This document shows positions 1 to 13,659 of a DNA stretch of 64,000 nucleotides, one piece after another. Below the pieces are notes generated by a model. That model had not been told where the DNA came from. It saw only the letters and a program-made list of their open reading frames with translations, and did no database searches. The translations under genes and the position numbers were made by a program. The DNA comes from Otis tarda (lineage: Eukaryota > Chordata > Aves > Otidiformes > Otididae), in contig CM048552.1 of NCBI GenBank assembly GCA_026413225.1, positions 55,629,001-55,693,000 of the forward strand. Reading direction: 5' to 3'. Position 1 is the stretch's first letter. Each line of letters begins with the position of its first letter.

Positions 1-3000
1 TGTTGAGTTTATTATATCAAGACGTGTCAAGAGCTGTTGGTTTAATATGTACTGTTTTCCCAAAAGCATCAGATCAAACTATACTTCATTCTGCTTTCTT
101 CCTTCCTCTACTTTTTTAGTATTCCAAATTTCCAGAGGACGAGAGTACGTAGCTCATCTACCGGCAACATATGTCTGCTTTCCAAATTTTAAGGATAAAT
201 ATTTTTAATTTGTCCTTTTGTGTTTTAATAGATGTCTTTTGATGATCAGTTGCAGTAGCAGAGCCATGAAAGAAAGTTTACTTAAATTTCTTACCCAGGT
301 TTCTCTAAATATAAATTTATCGTCTTGTTAGACATTTTGTACTCTCAGTTATATTTAAAAATTAATTTGCTCATGTAATGCTGGAGTTTGCCAGTCTCTC
401 TTGTATAGTCTTGTGACAGGTAAGCACAGCCCAAAAATACACAATAGAAAATACAGTTTAAAATGTATTTTTTAACTTTTTATATCTTAGGGATGAGTAC
501 CTAGGATGATGCCAAAAAAAGATAAATACTATTTATGAGTTTGGGTTATGTTTTACTTTTATGTCAAATAGCAAGGATGAAGGAGAGAAGAGAGAGAAAA
601 GAGGGAAGAATAGAACTGGGAAATTAAAGCCAGCAACTTGGTTCTCCTTTCTAGAGCCTGAAAAATTCACTCCTGCTCCAGCTCAAGAATAAACTTCAGG
701 AGAAAAAAAAAAGGTATTTCCAACTCCTCCACAGCCGGTAGCCCAAACCTATGAGACCAACATTTTACTTTCTGCAAAAGGATGCTTTCTTTAAAAGTCA
801 AGCCCAAACAGTGTAAAAAGACAGACTGAGAGATGATCAGCTTAAAACTTGATACACGTGCTTGTTACTTGCTTGTTTTGCAGATCTTTTCCCTGGCAAA
901 GAAAATGTCTGAACGAGCTCCAATTCTCTGTTCACTTTTAGTGTGCCCAAATATGCTCAGAGGAAAAGGAATTTGTTTCACCAATTAAAAATTCGAAAAC
1001 TTTCAAACCCCACAGGTTTGGCTGAAAAGTGTGATCTTTATTTACTCTGTCCTATTCATCCCTTTCTCCATTTTTCACTCTCTCTCAGGTGTGGAGATGA
1101 ACAAAATAAGAGAAAGGCCCATTTTTTCCTGAGAGGTGAGAGAGCGACCAGTTAACCTTGGTCACAAGCAACTCAAAACAAGACTGAGGTCTAAAGAAAC
1201 TCAGTAGCAACAACTGTTCTGCAAAATTTGAATGAACCTGTATTTATTATATGGTTTACATCAAGATATGACACACCACAGGAGGAAGTCCAAAGCTCAG
1301 TCCCTGGCCTGCCTATAGAAGAGAACAAAATCCAGTGTGCCTGAAATGTCTGATGTTTTAATTCCTTAAGTCCTCAATACATGCAGCAATAAAACAAAAT
1401 CTCATTAAGAAAATGGAGGGTCCTCAAGAACCTTGAAGAGCTTTGATTACTTTGGAGATTTGATTAAAATTTGACACTCAAGATAGCTGCAACAATTTTA
1501 CTGTTACTGCAGTATGGTCAGCTCATGGTCTTGCTGAGTACCATGGGGCACACTACACTAAGTTTTAAATATCTGGCATGAGTCTGTACAGTAACAGAAA
1601 ATGGTGAGAAGATGAGTAGTAGGAAAAGGAAAGGAAATTCATTTGAAGGAAGAAAAGTCAACTGGTAGCCAAACTTTAACTCAAGAAGTATCTGCTGAAA
1701 GCAAGGACAATATTCTAGCACACAATATACTTATCCTGTTTCTGCTCCTCTTTCCCTGCTGGAAACAGGATATAAAGCATATTAGAACTGCAGTCCATCT
1801 AGCCCATTTTTATGTAATTTTCTCTTTCCCCCCACTCCCCCCCTCCTCCAAGTGGCCCTAACCTGTGAGCTGTATGCTTTGGAACACAAAACAATGATTT
1901 TTTTTTTTTTTTTTAGGCTTTAAAGGACTCTCTATTTTGACTGGGAGTGAGACAGAAGAAAGGTAGTTTAGGCAAGGAAGAAAAGCAGCACTGAAATTCA
2001 TTTTAGTGTTACTCAAACATTTGCTGACAAGCAAATACAGTCTAAAACACAACAGTCCCAAAAGCTTAAAAGGACAGATGAACTTTCACAGAAATAGCTG
2101 AGGAGGAGTTCTCTAGTGGTGATGTAAGGCCCCAACAAGACACCCAGATTTAACCCTCTCATCAAACAGGCTGGAGACTACTGCTGGCACTACTACCTTT
2201 GGCTGCCAAAAAAGGGTCTCCCAAAAGCCAAAGCACTTTTTGGTCTCCTACTTGCCTACTTTCAAAGAAGGACAATATATCGACAAAGAAATAAAACAAA
2301 TGGACAATCTCAGTCAGAGAATGAAAGCTGATGATTCTGGCTCTTGAAACAAAGAGAATCTATTTACCAGCTGCTGACCCAAAAGAAGCGGTAAGAGTCA
2401 GACAGCAACAGGTACTGGAGGAATACTGAACAACTCTTCTTTTGCCTTGCTTTTGACAGAGTATCTGGAGGTGAAGGCAGAAAGATACAGCTAAAACCCC
2501 AAATACCTGCAGATAGTTGTGAAAGACGCAATGGAAGCATTTCAACTCAGGGAGTTACAGAAATGCGTATTATAGAATGGTAACTTCTGAATCTTGGCAT
2601 CTGTTAAGAACCATCCACCTTCCTATACGTTTTCTATTGTAGAGAAATCTTCTGTATATTTCTAACAAGAAAAGTAGCCCAAGATTTAAGTAGGCATAAT
2701 GGCAGGTAACAGAAGTAAAGTACATGTCTTTTGTTAGTAGCTACAGTAACAGCCCAATGCACTGGTAAATTTGATGTTACGAGCTCTTCAAAGTGGCTTC
2801 CGCTTGAGCAAGGGTAACCACTGTATGGGTTCCCCTTTCTCTTTACATGTTGCCTTCTAAAATTATGTCATGAAGGGACTGACTTATTGGGAAGAGGAGA
2901 AATACATACACAGAGCTTAGGTAACACATCATGTACTCACTCATAAAACAGAGACAGGAAAAACAGATAACCAGGCTAATAAACTTGAAGTACGCTCGTT

Positions 3001-3124
3001 ATCCCTAAAATGTTGAATGAGCTCTCAAATTTAGTTTTTCAAACTAGGAATTACAGAATTTTCCCCTTGCAATCCTCTCCAGTTTCTTAGGAATGTATTC
3101 CTAAGAACAGGTGTTCAAAGAACA

Positions 3125-3232
3125 TGTAGACATGGCACTTCAGGACATGGTTTAGTAGGCATGGTGGTGTTGATGGTTGAACTTAACGGTCTTGGAGGTC
3201 TCTTCCAGCCTTAAGATTCTACGATTCTATGA
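3125..3232 (+). repeat. CR1 LINE 3' fragment
   Basis: The segment reads as a CR1 3' UTR: it includes GTCTTGGAGGTCTCTTCCAG and ends in two imperfect octamers (ATTCTACG, ATTCTATG). It is severely 5' truncated, about 108 bases, and lies antisense to RBX1. Confidence 0.75.
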
Positions 3233-3334
3233 ATTATCTGCAGATTCTACTAAATACTTAGCCTAAGTTCCCCCTGATCATATCATCATATGACTCCTAC
3301 TTACAATCCCCTTGTATGACACTCAATATTTCCT

Positions 3335-4450
3335 GTTAGTATCACACACTCAAAATATTTGTACACAGCTATCATCTTCTGCTCCTACTTAGGACTTAGC
3401 AAACTATATATACTTAGTTCTGTTCTTTTATTCTTCTCACAAATCCAAAATCATTCAACCCGTTAAGCACCTTGAGATTCTTCTTTGGATTCTATTCCAA
3501 TTTATGTGGTACTCTGCATCTTACTATCAAAGAAAGGAAACAGTATTTTGATGGCACATTTTACACAGTTCAAAAACATACTGGCTACCTTACTAAAATA
3601 TTATAATTCACATTTTAGACCTGAAGGTAAACCACTACGCTAAATGTAGCGTTTAGTTAACAATCCCCAACTTACCATGTTGCAATTACAGCAGAGAGCA
3701 AGCCTTTGAAGAAATCAAGAACACTGCTCCAATAAAATCTAAATACGACCTGGGTCTTTCCAGAGAAGAATGAAAAAAAAACCACTAAAAATCTACTCAC
3801 TCCTTCTATATACTGAATACAAACCATACTGGGGGCTTTGGGAATCCTTCGACCATACTATTACCAAATAATGATGTACACGCAGGAGAAGAACTGCATG
3901 ACACCTTAACATTGTTATAGCCTAGCTTTTGGATGCCTGACTTCATAACGTTAACAATCTTCCATTAGCATGGCTGGTGTTACTTATCACTCTTTTAATG
4001 TTTTCCCTTTCAAGGTTTCTCTTCATCATTAGGAGAGGGAGACATTTGTATCCTGTATTTTATCAAATTGAATCTTGCGTTGTTCTTCCTTGCACATTCT
4101 ATTAATTTTTCCCTCAGTGTCCCATCACTTCACATCTTATGTTTGAAAAATCTAATTAAAGTGTTATTTAACAGCATTAATGATCTGTAACAAGGAAGTA
4201 AGTAAATCCAGAGCCAACACTGATCTCGGAACACCAATTTAGACACCCACTCTGTTCTGTATACTGTCAATTTTGGTCGGTCATTTGCGGTCCAGGCTTT
4301 TCATAACATTGCTCATACCCAAACTAATAACCTGTTATGTTTCAGCAACTCGGGAAAGAAAAGAGTTGTTACCTATGCCTTCTTCCTTCACTGCTTTTCC
4401 TAATCTACCTATATACTCCAACACCATCCCCATTTTGGCAGGTGTTCGTT
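3335..4450 (-). repeat. Probable ancient CR1-clade LINE relic
   Basis: Read on the minus strand, the stretch follows the layout of the CR1 reverse-transcriptase C-terminal region, with patches such as CTGATCTCGGAACACC near 4220 and an Arg/Leu-rich tail near 3400-3500. It is heavily mutated and no frame stays open. The call rests on pattern memory of old amniote CR1 copies; the boundaries are approximate. Confidence 0.4.
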
Positions 4451-5874
4451 TGTTTGTTTTTTAAGAACTGACATATGAAATTCACTACTTGAAAATAATA
4501 TTTATCCACTCTCCTTCCAGCTCCTCCCCATCTCTCCTTTATTCTCGTATGTCCTATTTACTATTTAGAAAAAATAGCAAATATATGAGACTGTATTTGG
4601 TCTTTTGAGGGAGGCAATATTAATTTTGAAGCAGATTAAAAGAATAAAACACATTATGTTTCATGAAATGCACAAAACACAGCATCCATTATCTTACAAC
4701 ATATCCTACTTATCACGAATAATTATCTTGAATTACAGGATTTTATCTATTTATTCTATACATTTGTAAGTTCTAGAAATGTAACTTATGTTCTAACAAA
4801 TCTTTAAAATTCCATTTGCCTGTCAGTGACATGCTTTCCTCTCCAATATAAATCTTAGTCTTTCTAAATCTGAGAGACTAAGTAGTAGTCCAGTGTCCAC
4901 CTCAACTACTTGTCAAGGTGGTACATGTCAGAAGTACTTAAAAAAGAAATCTTTACATCAAAGATTTCATAGGCTTATTTCATAACCCCTGTCCTCACTT
5001 GTGTCTCTTTAGTGTTATCACTCTCTTTCTAATAATCAAGAATAAACTGAGGCATAGATAGGCAGCAGCTGGCTCAAAATACAAACATATCAGTCCCAGA
5101 GCAAAGAAGTGAACTTGCTTAACCCGTTTTCAGCCCCGTGTGTTACAGTCTGATTTTATTAAAAAAAAAAAAAACTTCTGAAAGTAGTTTTGTAATTATA
5201 TTTAAATATGTTGTCAAATCAGGTGCATCGCTCACTAGTTTTTACTCTAACCTTGAGGTCTCCTTTTTCTGAAACAGGCTTACTGACAGTGAGCTACCAT
5301 TACCAGTAGTTCCAGAGTGACTGCATAAAACCAAAGTGCAACAAAACTGTCACAATGGGATCGTGACAGGCCATTCCGAGGCACTGCAGTTGTACCTGCT
5401 CTTGTTTTAGGTGGTTCCACAGTCCTCACATTTTAGTAATAGTGGCAAATAAGGCATATTTGCATCTAGATATATTAAAAGGTCTTCTGTCCCTCATGAC
5501 TGAAACAAGGACAGTCACGGTGCCAACAGTATCTTGTCAGTTTTGAGGGGAAAAAAAAAATGGTTTTGTACTCTTTAGCAATCCGCTAAGGGACTGAAAC
5601 CAGTGATTTCATGTATGCACACCTATTTCATTACAGAAATTTCTATACTTAGTTCCATTATCACTTTATTTTCCTGTTAATTGAACCATCAAGATTATAC
5701 AGAAAAAAAATCAAACATTGTTTTTGATTCAGGCGTTTGATTATTCTCCTTTGTAAATGAACAATTAATTCTCTAGGCGGCTACAAATTTCCCTGTACTA
5801 TAACATTAACTTATGCAAGGTAGTTTTTGTAGAATGAAGTATCAAATGAAGTCACTGGTCCAAGCCTTTCCTGG

Positions 5875-7000
5875 TGTTCTGGTTTTGTTAGTGAGGGGGG
5901 GCCTAAGGTGGCAGCTTCTGTAGGAAACTGCTAGAAGTTGCTCCCCTTTGTTCAGTGGACTCGGCCGGGCCCAGGGCAGACCCACTGCTGGCCAAGGCCG
6001 AGCCGATTGGTAGCAGAATGTTCCATGATAACGCCTCTGCGATAACGTATTTAAGAAGGGGAAAACAGAAAAAAAAAAAGAGAGAAGATGTGAAGCAGCT
6101 GAGCGGGGGGCAGAGAGGGGGAGGCGCGAGCCTTGTGGGCCTTGCAGGCCTCCCCCTCTGGCCTCCTGCCGGGCAGCCGACTGGGCCCGACTCGGCCCAG
6201 CCTGGCTGCAAGAAGTGGAGAGGAGATGAGAAGTGAACGAGATGTAAAAAGGATCCTGAGAGGCGTCTGCCAGCCTGTTGTAAGGAATGGCTGCAGACGC
6301 CAAGGTCAGTGAAGAAGGAGGGGGAGGAGTAATGCGGCTCCTGGCCAAGATTCCTCTGCAACTCGTGGTGAAGACCATGGTGGAGCGGGTTGTCCCCCTG
6401 CAGTCCATGGAGGTCCACGGAGGGGCAGAGATCCACCTGCAGCCTGTGGAGGACCCCATGCCGGAGCAGGTGGATGCCTGAAGGAGGCTGTGGCCCATGG
6501 AGGGACAGCTGTTCTAGAGGGACTGCACCCCGTGGAAGAAATGACCCACGCCGGAGCAGTTTCACGAAGGACTGTGGCCCGTGGAGGGACCCCACGCTGG
6601 AGCAGAGGAGGAATGCAAGGAGTTCTTCCCCCGACGAGGATACAGCGGCGTAAAATAACATGTGATGAACTGACCGCAATCCCCATTCCCTTTTCCCCGC
6701 CCCGTGCCGCTCGGGAGGGGAGGTAGTATAGATAATGTTAAGCCCGGGAAGAGGGAGGGGTGGGGGGGGGAGGTTATCTTGTTCCCTGTCTCATTCTCCT
6801 GCTAATTTTAGAAATAAATGAATAGTTTTCCCCAAGTCGAGTCTGTTTTGCCCGTAACGGTAACTTTAAGAATTTCTCACTGTCCTTATCTCAAACCTTG
6901 AGCTGTTTTTCTTATATCATCTCCTCCTATTCTCTCGGAGGGTGGGGGGAGCAAGAGAGAGACTGCGTAGTCTGGTCCCGACTGGGGCTGAACTACGACA
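5875..7000 (+). mobile_element. Solo LTR, avian ERVL-like endogenous retrovirus
   Basis: The 1126-base element begins TGTTCTGG and ends ACTACGACA (TG...CA). It is flanked by a perfect 5-bp target duplication CCTGG at 5870-5874 and 7001-7005, the usual size for ERVL. Landmarks include ATTTAAGAAGGGGAAA near 6049, GC-rich ~35-base quasi-tandem units around GAGCAG and CCGTGGAGGGAC (about 6290-6620), and the segment near 6835 reading AAGTCGAGTCTGTTTTGCCC. No gag, pol or env sequence adjoins it, so it is a recombination product. The long ORFs crossing it on both strands are by-products of the GC-rich repeats. Confidence 0.88.
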
Positions 7001-7469
7001 CCTGGCCAGACACAAGAAGTGTTACAAGATCTCATCCTAATGAGTGTCATCAAAAAGTTGATGCCCATAGCAACATCCTCAACTCTAAAATCTAAAACCT
7101 CTCTTTGTGAGCAATACCTGTTGATCCTGAAAAATTTCAGTTCCTCCTGGCTCTTTGTTATTACTCCTTGTCCTCTTTGTTGCATCCAAAACACACTCAG
7201 CAACATCATCTTGTCTGTATATGTGGTACCAAGGGATTCTACTCTTTACTAGAAAAGGGTGAAGGAAAAGCAGTATGGTGACAGAGGTCACAAAAAATAG
7301 ACTACAGGACTTCAGCATTACATAAAATAGAGCTTAGTATCTGGACTGTGAAGACTTAGCTCCTAACTGAAAGCTGCATTTGCTGAATTACACCCTCAAC
7401 AGGGGAAATTTCAGCTGTGCATCAGGTACAAGTCAAAACTGTCAACTGTCTTCCCCAGCATTTACTTAC

Positions 7470-10378
<2,909 letters not shown>

Positions 10379-10500
10379 TCAGGCTGCGGGGAAGGTGGGG
10401 GGACGTGGGGCAGGGGAAACGGCACCGCCCCGCCTTGGTTGCTGCGGGACGGAGCGGCCCCTTGCGCGGCGGGCGAGTGGGGGGGCTGCGCCCTTCATAA

Positions 10501-10987
10501 TCTTTTTTTGCTCATTTTCTTGCACCCTGATTGATCTCCGGCAAGCGCAGAATGAGGTAGGGTCGCTGGTGTTACCCTGTAGCCCTTTTGATCCCTAGCA
10601 GCCCACTTTTTAAAAAATGGGATATTGGAATTGCTAGAGAAATCATTCACACTGTCCAGGCCGCTATTTTGGCACCCAAATTAGGCTGACAATGGTTATA
10701 ATTAAGATGGGGCTTACTTGTGCTGCTGGAGCTACCCCGGCCCTGCCCCGTTCTGTTGCACGGATGGAGACAACGGGCACGGGAGGTCATACTGGGAGCC
10801 TCCTCCCTTCATCAAAGGACTTTTCTGAGAAGGTCAGTAGTGGTGTTCCCCAAAATATGGAATATTTTGGAATATATATGCATTATCTTGCATATAGACA
10901 GGCAAGCAATAGCTATACTGTACCTATCATAAGCATTTGGGCCAAACAGCACTATTCCAGCCTGGCTCCATCATAGAGTGAAGCTGT
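10501..10987. other. Intergenic, nothing recognised
   Basis: Unique-looking sequence between the RBX1 CpG island and a CR1 insertion. No coding or RNA feature is seen. Confidence 0.6.
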
Positions 10988-11900
10988 CATAGAACCATAG
11001 AACAGTTAGGGTTGGAAGGGACCTTTAAAGGTCGTCTAGTCCAACCCCCCTGCAAGGAGCAGGGACATCCCCAACCAGATCAGGTTGCTCAGAGCCCCAT
11101 CCAGCCTGGCCTTGAATATTTCCAGGGATGGGGCATCTGCCACCTCTCTGGGCAACTTGGGCTAGTGTTCCACCACCCTCCTGGTAAAAAAAAAAAAAAA
11201 AATCTCTTCCTTATGTCAAGTCTAAATCTACCTACTTCTAGTTTAAAACCATTACCCCATGTCCTATCACAACAGGCCCTGATAGAGTCTCTCCCCATCT
11301 TTCCTGTAGGCCGCCTTTACGTACTGGAAGGCTGCTATAAGGTATCCCCTGAGCCTTCTCTTCCCCAGGCTGAACAGCCCCAACTCTCTCAGCCTGTCCT
11401 CATAGGAGAGGTGCTCCAGCCCTTTCATCATCTTTGTGGCCCTCCTCTGGACCTTCTCCAACTGGTCCATGTCCTTCTGATGTTGGGGGCTCCAGATCTG
11501 GATGCAGTACTCCAGTTGGGGTCCCACCAGAGCAGAGTAGAGGGGCAGAATCACCTCTCTCAACCTGCTCACCACACTTCTTTTGATGCAGCCCAGGATG
11601 CAGTTGGCTTTCTGGGCTGCAAGCACACATCGCTGGCTCATGTTGAGCTTCTCGTTCTCTAGTACCGCCAAGTCCTTCTCCTCAGGGCCGCTCTCGATCC
11701 ATTATCCGTCCAGCCTGTATTTGTGGTTGGGATTGCCCTGACCAACGTGCAGGACCTTGCACTTGGCCTTGTTGAACTTCATGAGGTTTGCATAGGCCCA
11801 CCTGTCCAGCCTGTCAAGGTCCCTCTGGATGGCATCCGTCCCCTCCAGTGTGTCAACCACACCACACAGCTTGGTGTCATCAGCAAGTCTGATGCGATAT
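10988..11900 (-). mobile_element. CR1 LINE, 5'-truncated copy with ORF2 C-terminal remnants
   Basis: The plus strand opens with TCATAGAACCATAG, the reverse complement of a CR1 3' tail, so the element points to the minus strand. Minus-strand reading frames at 11267-11671 and 11702 to about 11900 match the CR1 reverse-transcriptase thumb and C-terminal region, including an ADDTKL motif near the truncated 5' end. The two frames are interrupted relative to each other near 11690, and the endonuclease and most of the RT are missing. The 5' boundary (about 11900-11980) is uncertain. Confidence 0.9.
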
Positions 11901-13659
11901 CCACCTTGCTGTCTGCATACAGCTTTTACCTGAGATCCAGTGCCTGCTGGGATGGCAGCCTCCAAATAAACTTTAACCTATAGGAGGGGCCTACAGTAAG
12001 GACAAGATGATGTTCCCGTTGGATGTGTTGGAATAATTTTCAATGAGATTCATATTTGAAAGACATGTAACACTTGTGCCTTGACTTCAGCACATACCTA
12101 AATGTTTGCAGGGTTGGTCTGAGCCCAAAAGTTGCACACACACAGTAAAAGTAAGTTTGAAGAAGAAAAATGCCATTTCTCATTTATGCACCCTTTAACA
12201 CCTCTGGTTAACTACAGGTAAAGCTTCCATTTAACTGAACTGCCCTTTCCCCTGATGCTGCGCAGTTATGGTGCATCTCTTATTGCTAACAATAAAATGA
12301 AGCTGCACAGATCCAGGTTTCCATCCTGTTGCTCCTTACTCAGGACTGTAGTATTAAGGCCACTGCAAAGGAGTGTTTTGAAAATGGGAGATGGGTGCTT
12401 GAGAAAATTGATTTTTCACCTTCAAGAAAATAGCCCTTTTCAAAGCAGAATTTGCACAATTTTCTTTTTGATAGAAACATGAATTTTAACCCTAAATCCA
12501 TATGGTGATGTCCCCAGTAGGACATACTCAGTAAGAATCCAGGCCATTCAACACACGCTAGGGGCACGTGCATACCAGAGAAATGTTAACGTTCGTTTTC
12601 ACTTTAAATGACTGTTGCAGTATGAAATTATACTGATGTCACCATGAGGAGATGGTTGCCAGCGGGTAAAAGCCATGCAGCCAGCAGCCGTATGGTCTGG
12701 CTTTATCTTTATCTGGCAGCAAAAGGAATACAGCGATGCAGATCTTGAGTTAAGTCTTGCTAAAAAGGTGGCGGTGTTTTCAGAACAAAGATAACAAACA
12801 TGGTGCAGAACAGAACATATATCTGCATGCTTATTTAGTTAATATTTACTGATTCACGTGTGCAGATACGTGATACCAACAATGGGAAGTGCATTAAGAG
12901 ACCTCCAGTGTGCTTTGTGAAGTGAAATTAGTGATGGTATTCCCTAACAGTCCTGCACTTCATAAAAACGTCTGAGCTACACTCTTTGCTGTACATGAAA
13001 TAATCTGTTTTCTGTTGATTTTAGTGACATCTCTATTTTCTTTCCTTCTATGGAAAGTGCAGCCCCTCAGACCTGTTTTCCCTCTCTTAGGGTTGTGTGT
13101 TATATAGAGGTGTCAGTAGCTGCTGCAGAAAGACAGGCTGCAGCTCTGAAAAGCATCAACCTCCAAAGAAATATAACGCTCTGGTCCAAATTATCAGGGA
13201 TGCTTTGAAGAATGGATCATTTTTCAAATCACCGGGACATGCAGGTGAAGAGGAGGAGACTGCCAAGCTGAAAAGGCAGGGAGACAGACAGGTTAGGTGA
13301 CACGTGACAACTGCTCTGAATATGATTAGTTCCAATTAAAATGAGACATGCTCCCTCTTCCAGTTGTCAAAAACTGTTCCAAAAGGCAAGGTACCAACAA
13401 CCTGGTGACTCTACTGCAATTACCTTCCAAAACCAGTCTTTCATTTTGGTCGTTGTCTTTCTCCTTTGCATTCATTCTCTTAGGTTTGGTTTTGGTTTTG
13501 CTTTTTTTTTTTCCTGCAGCCACCAGCATTTTCCTACATGGGCTTTGTCCCCCAAATGATTCTTCTCCCTTACATGCACCCTTTGAACGCGTGTGCCTGA
13601 CTGGACTGCTAGCGGAGGAGCAGCTGCTTGCAGGCCTGGCTCTCCACAGCCGCACTCAC
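11901..13659. other. Intergenic, nothing recognised
   Basis: No feature is supported. Small open frames here (e.g. 13326-13655 minus, 13348-13686 plus) are unlike any family I know. Confidence 0.6.

Larger units (their letters stand above)
1..7469 (-). other. RBX1 intron 2, partial (runs off the left edge)
   Basis: No coding exon is recognisable here on either strand. The stretch is AT-rich and holds a short CR1 3' fragment (about 3125-3232), a decayed CR1 relic (about 3335-4450) and a solo ERVL-type LTR (5875-7000). Outside these I see only simple A/T runs, for example 1901-1914 and 5160-5174. Confidence 0.8.

Noticed and set aside
5842-6686. Long overlapping open frames (218, 258 and 126 codons, minus; several plus)
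   Set aside because: They lie wholly or mostly in the ERVL-like LTR and are open in several phases because of GC-rich internal repeats; none resembles a protein family.
1-7469. RBX1 exons 3 onward
   Set aside because: I looked on the minus strand for codons of IECQANQ, HFHCISRWLK and the C-terminal QKYGH and found none, so these exons are left of the window, not missed inside it as far as I can see.
11012-11662. 216-codon plus-strand frame
   Set aside because: It is the antisense of the CR1 ORF2 remnant, whose true reading direction is minus.
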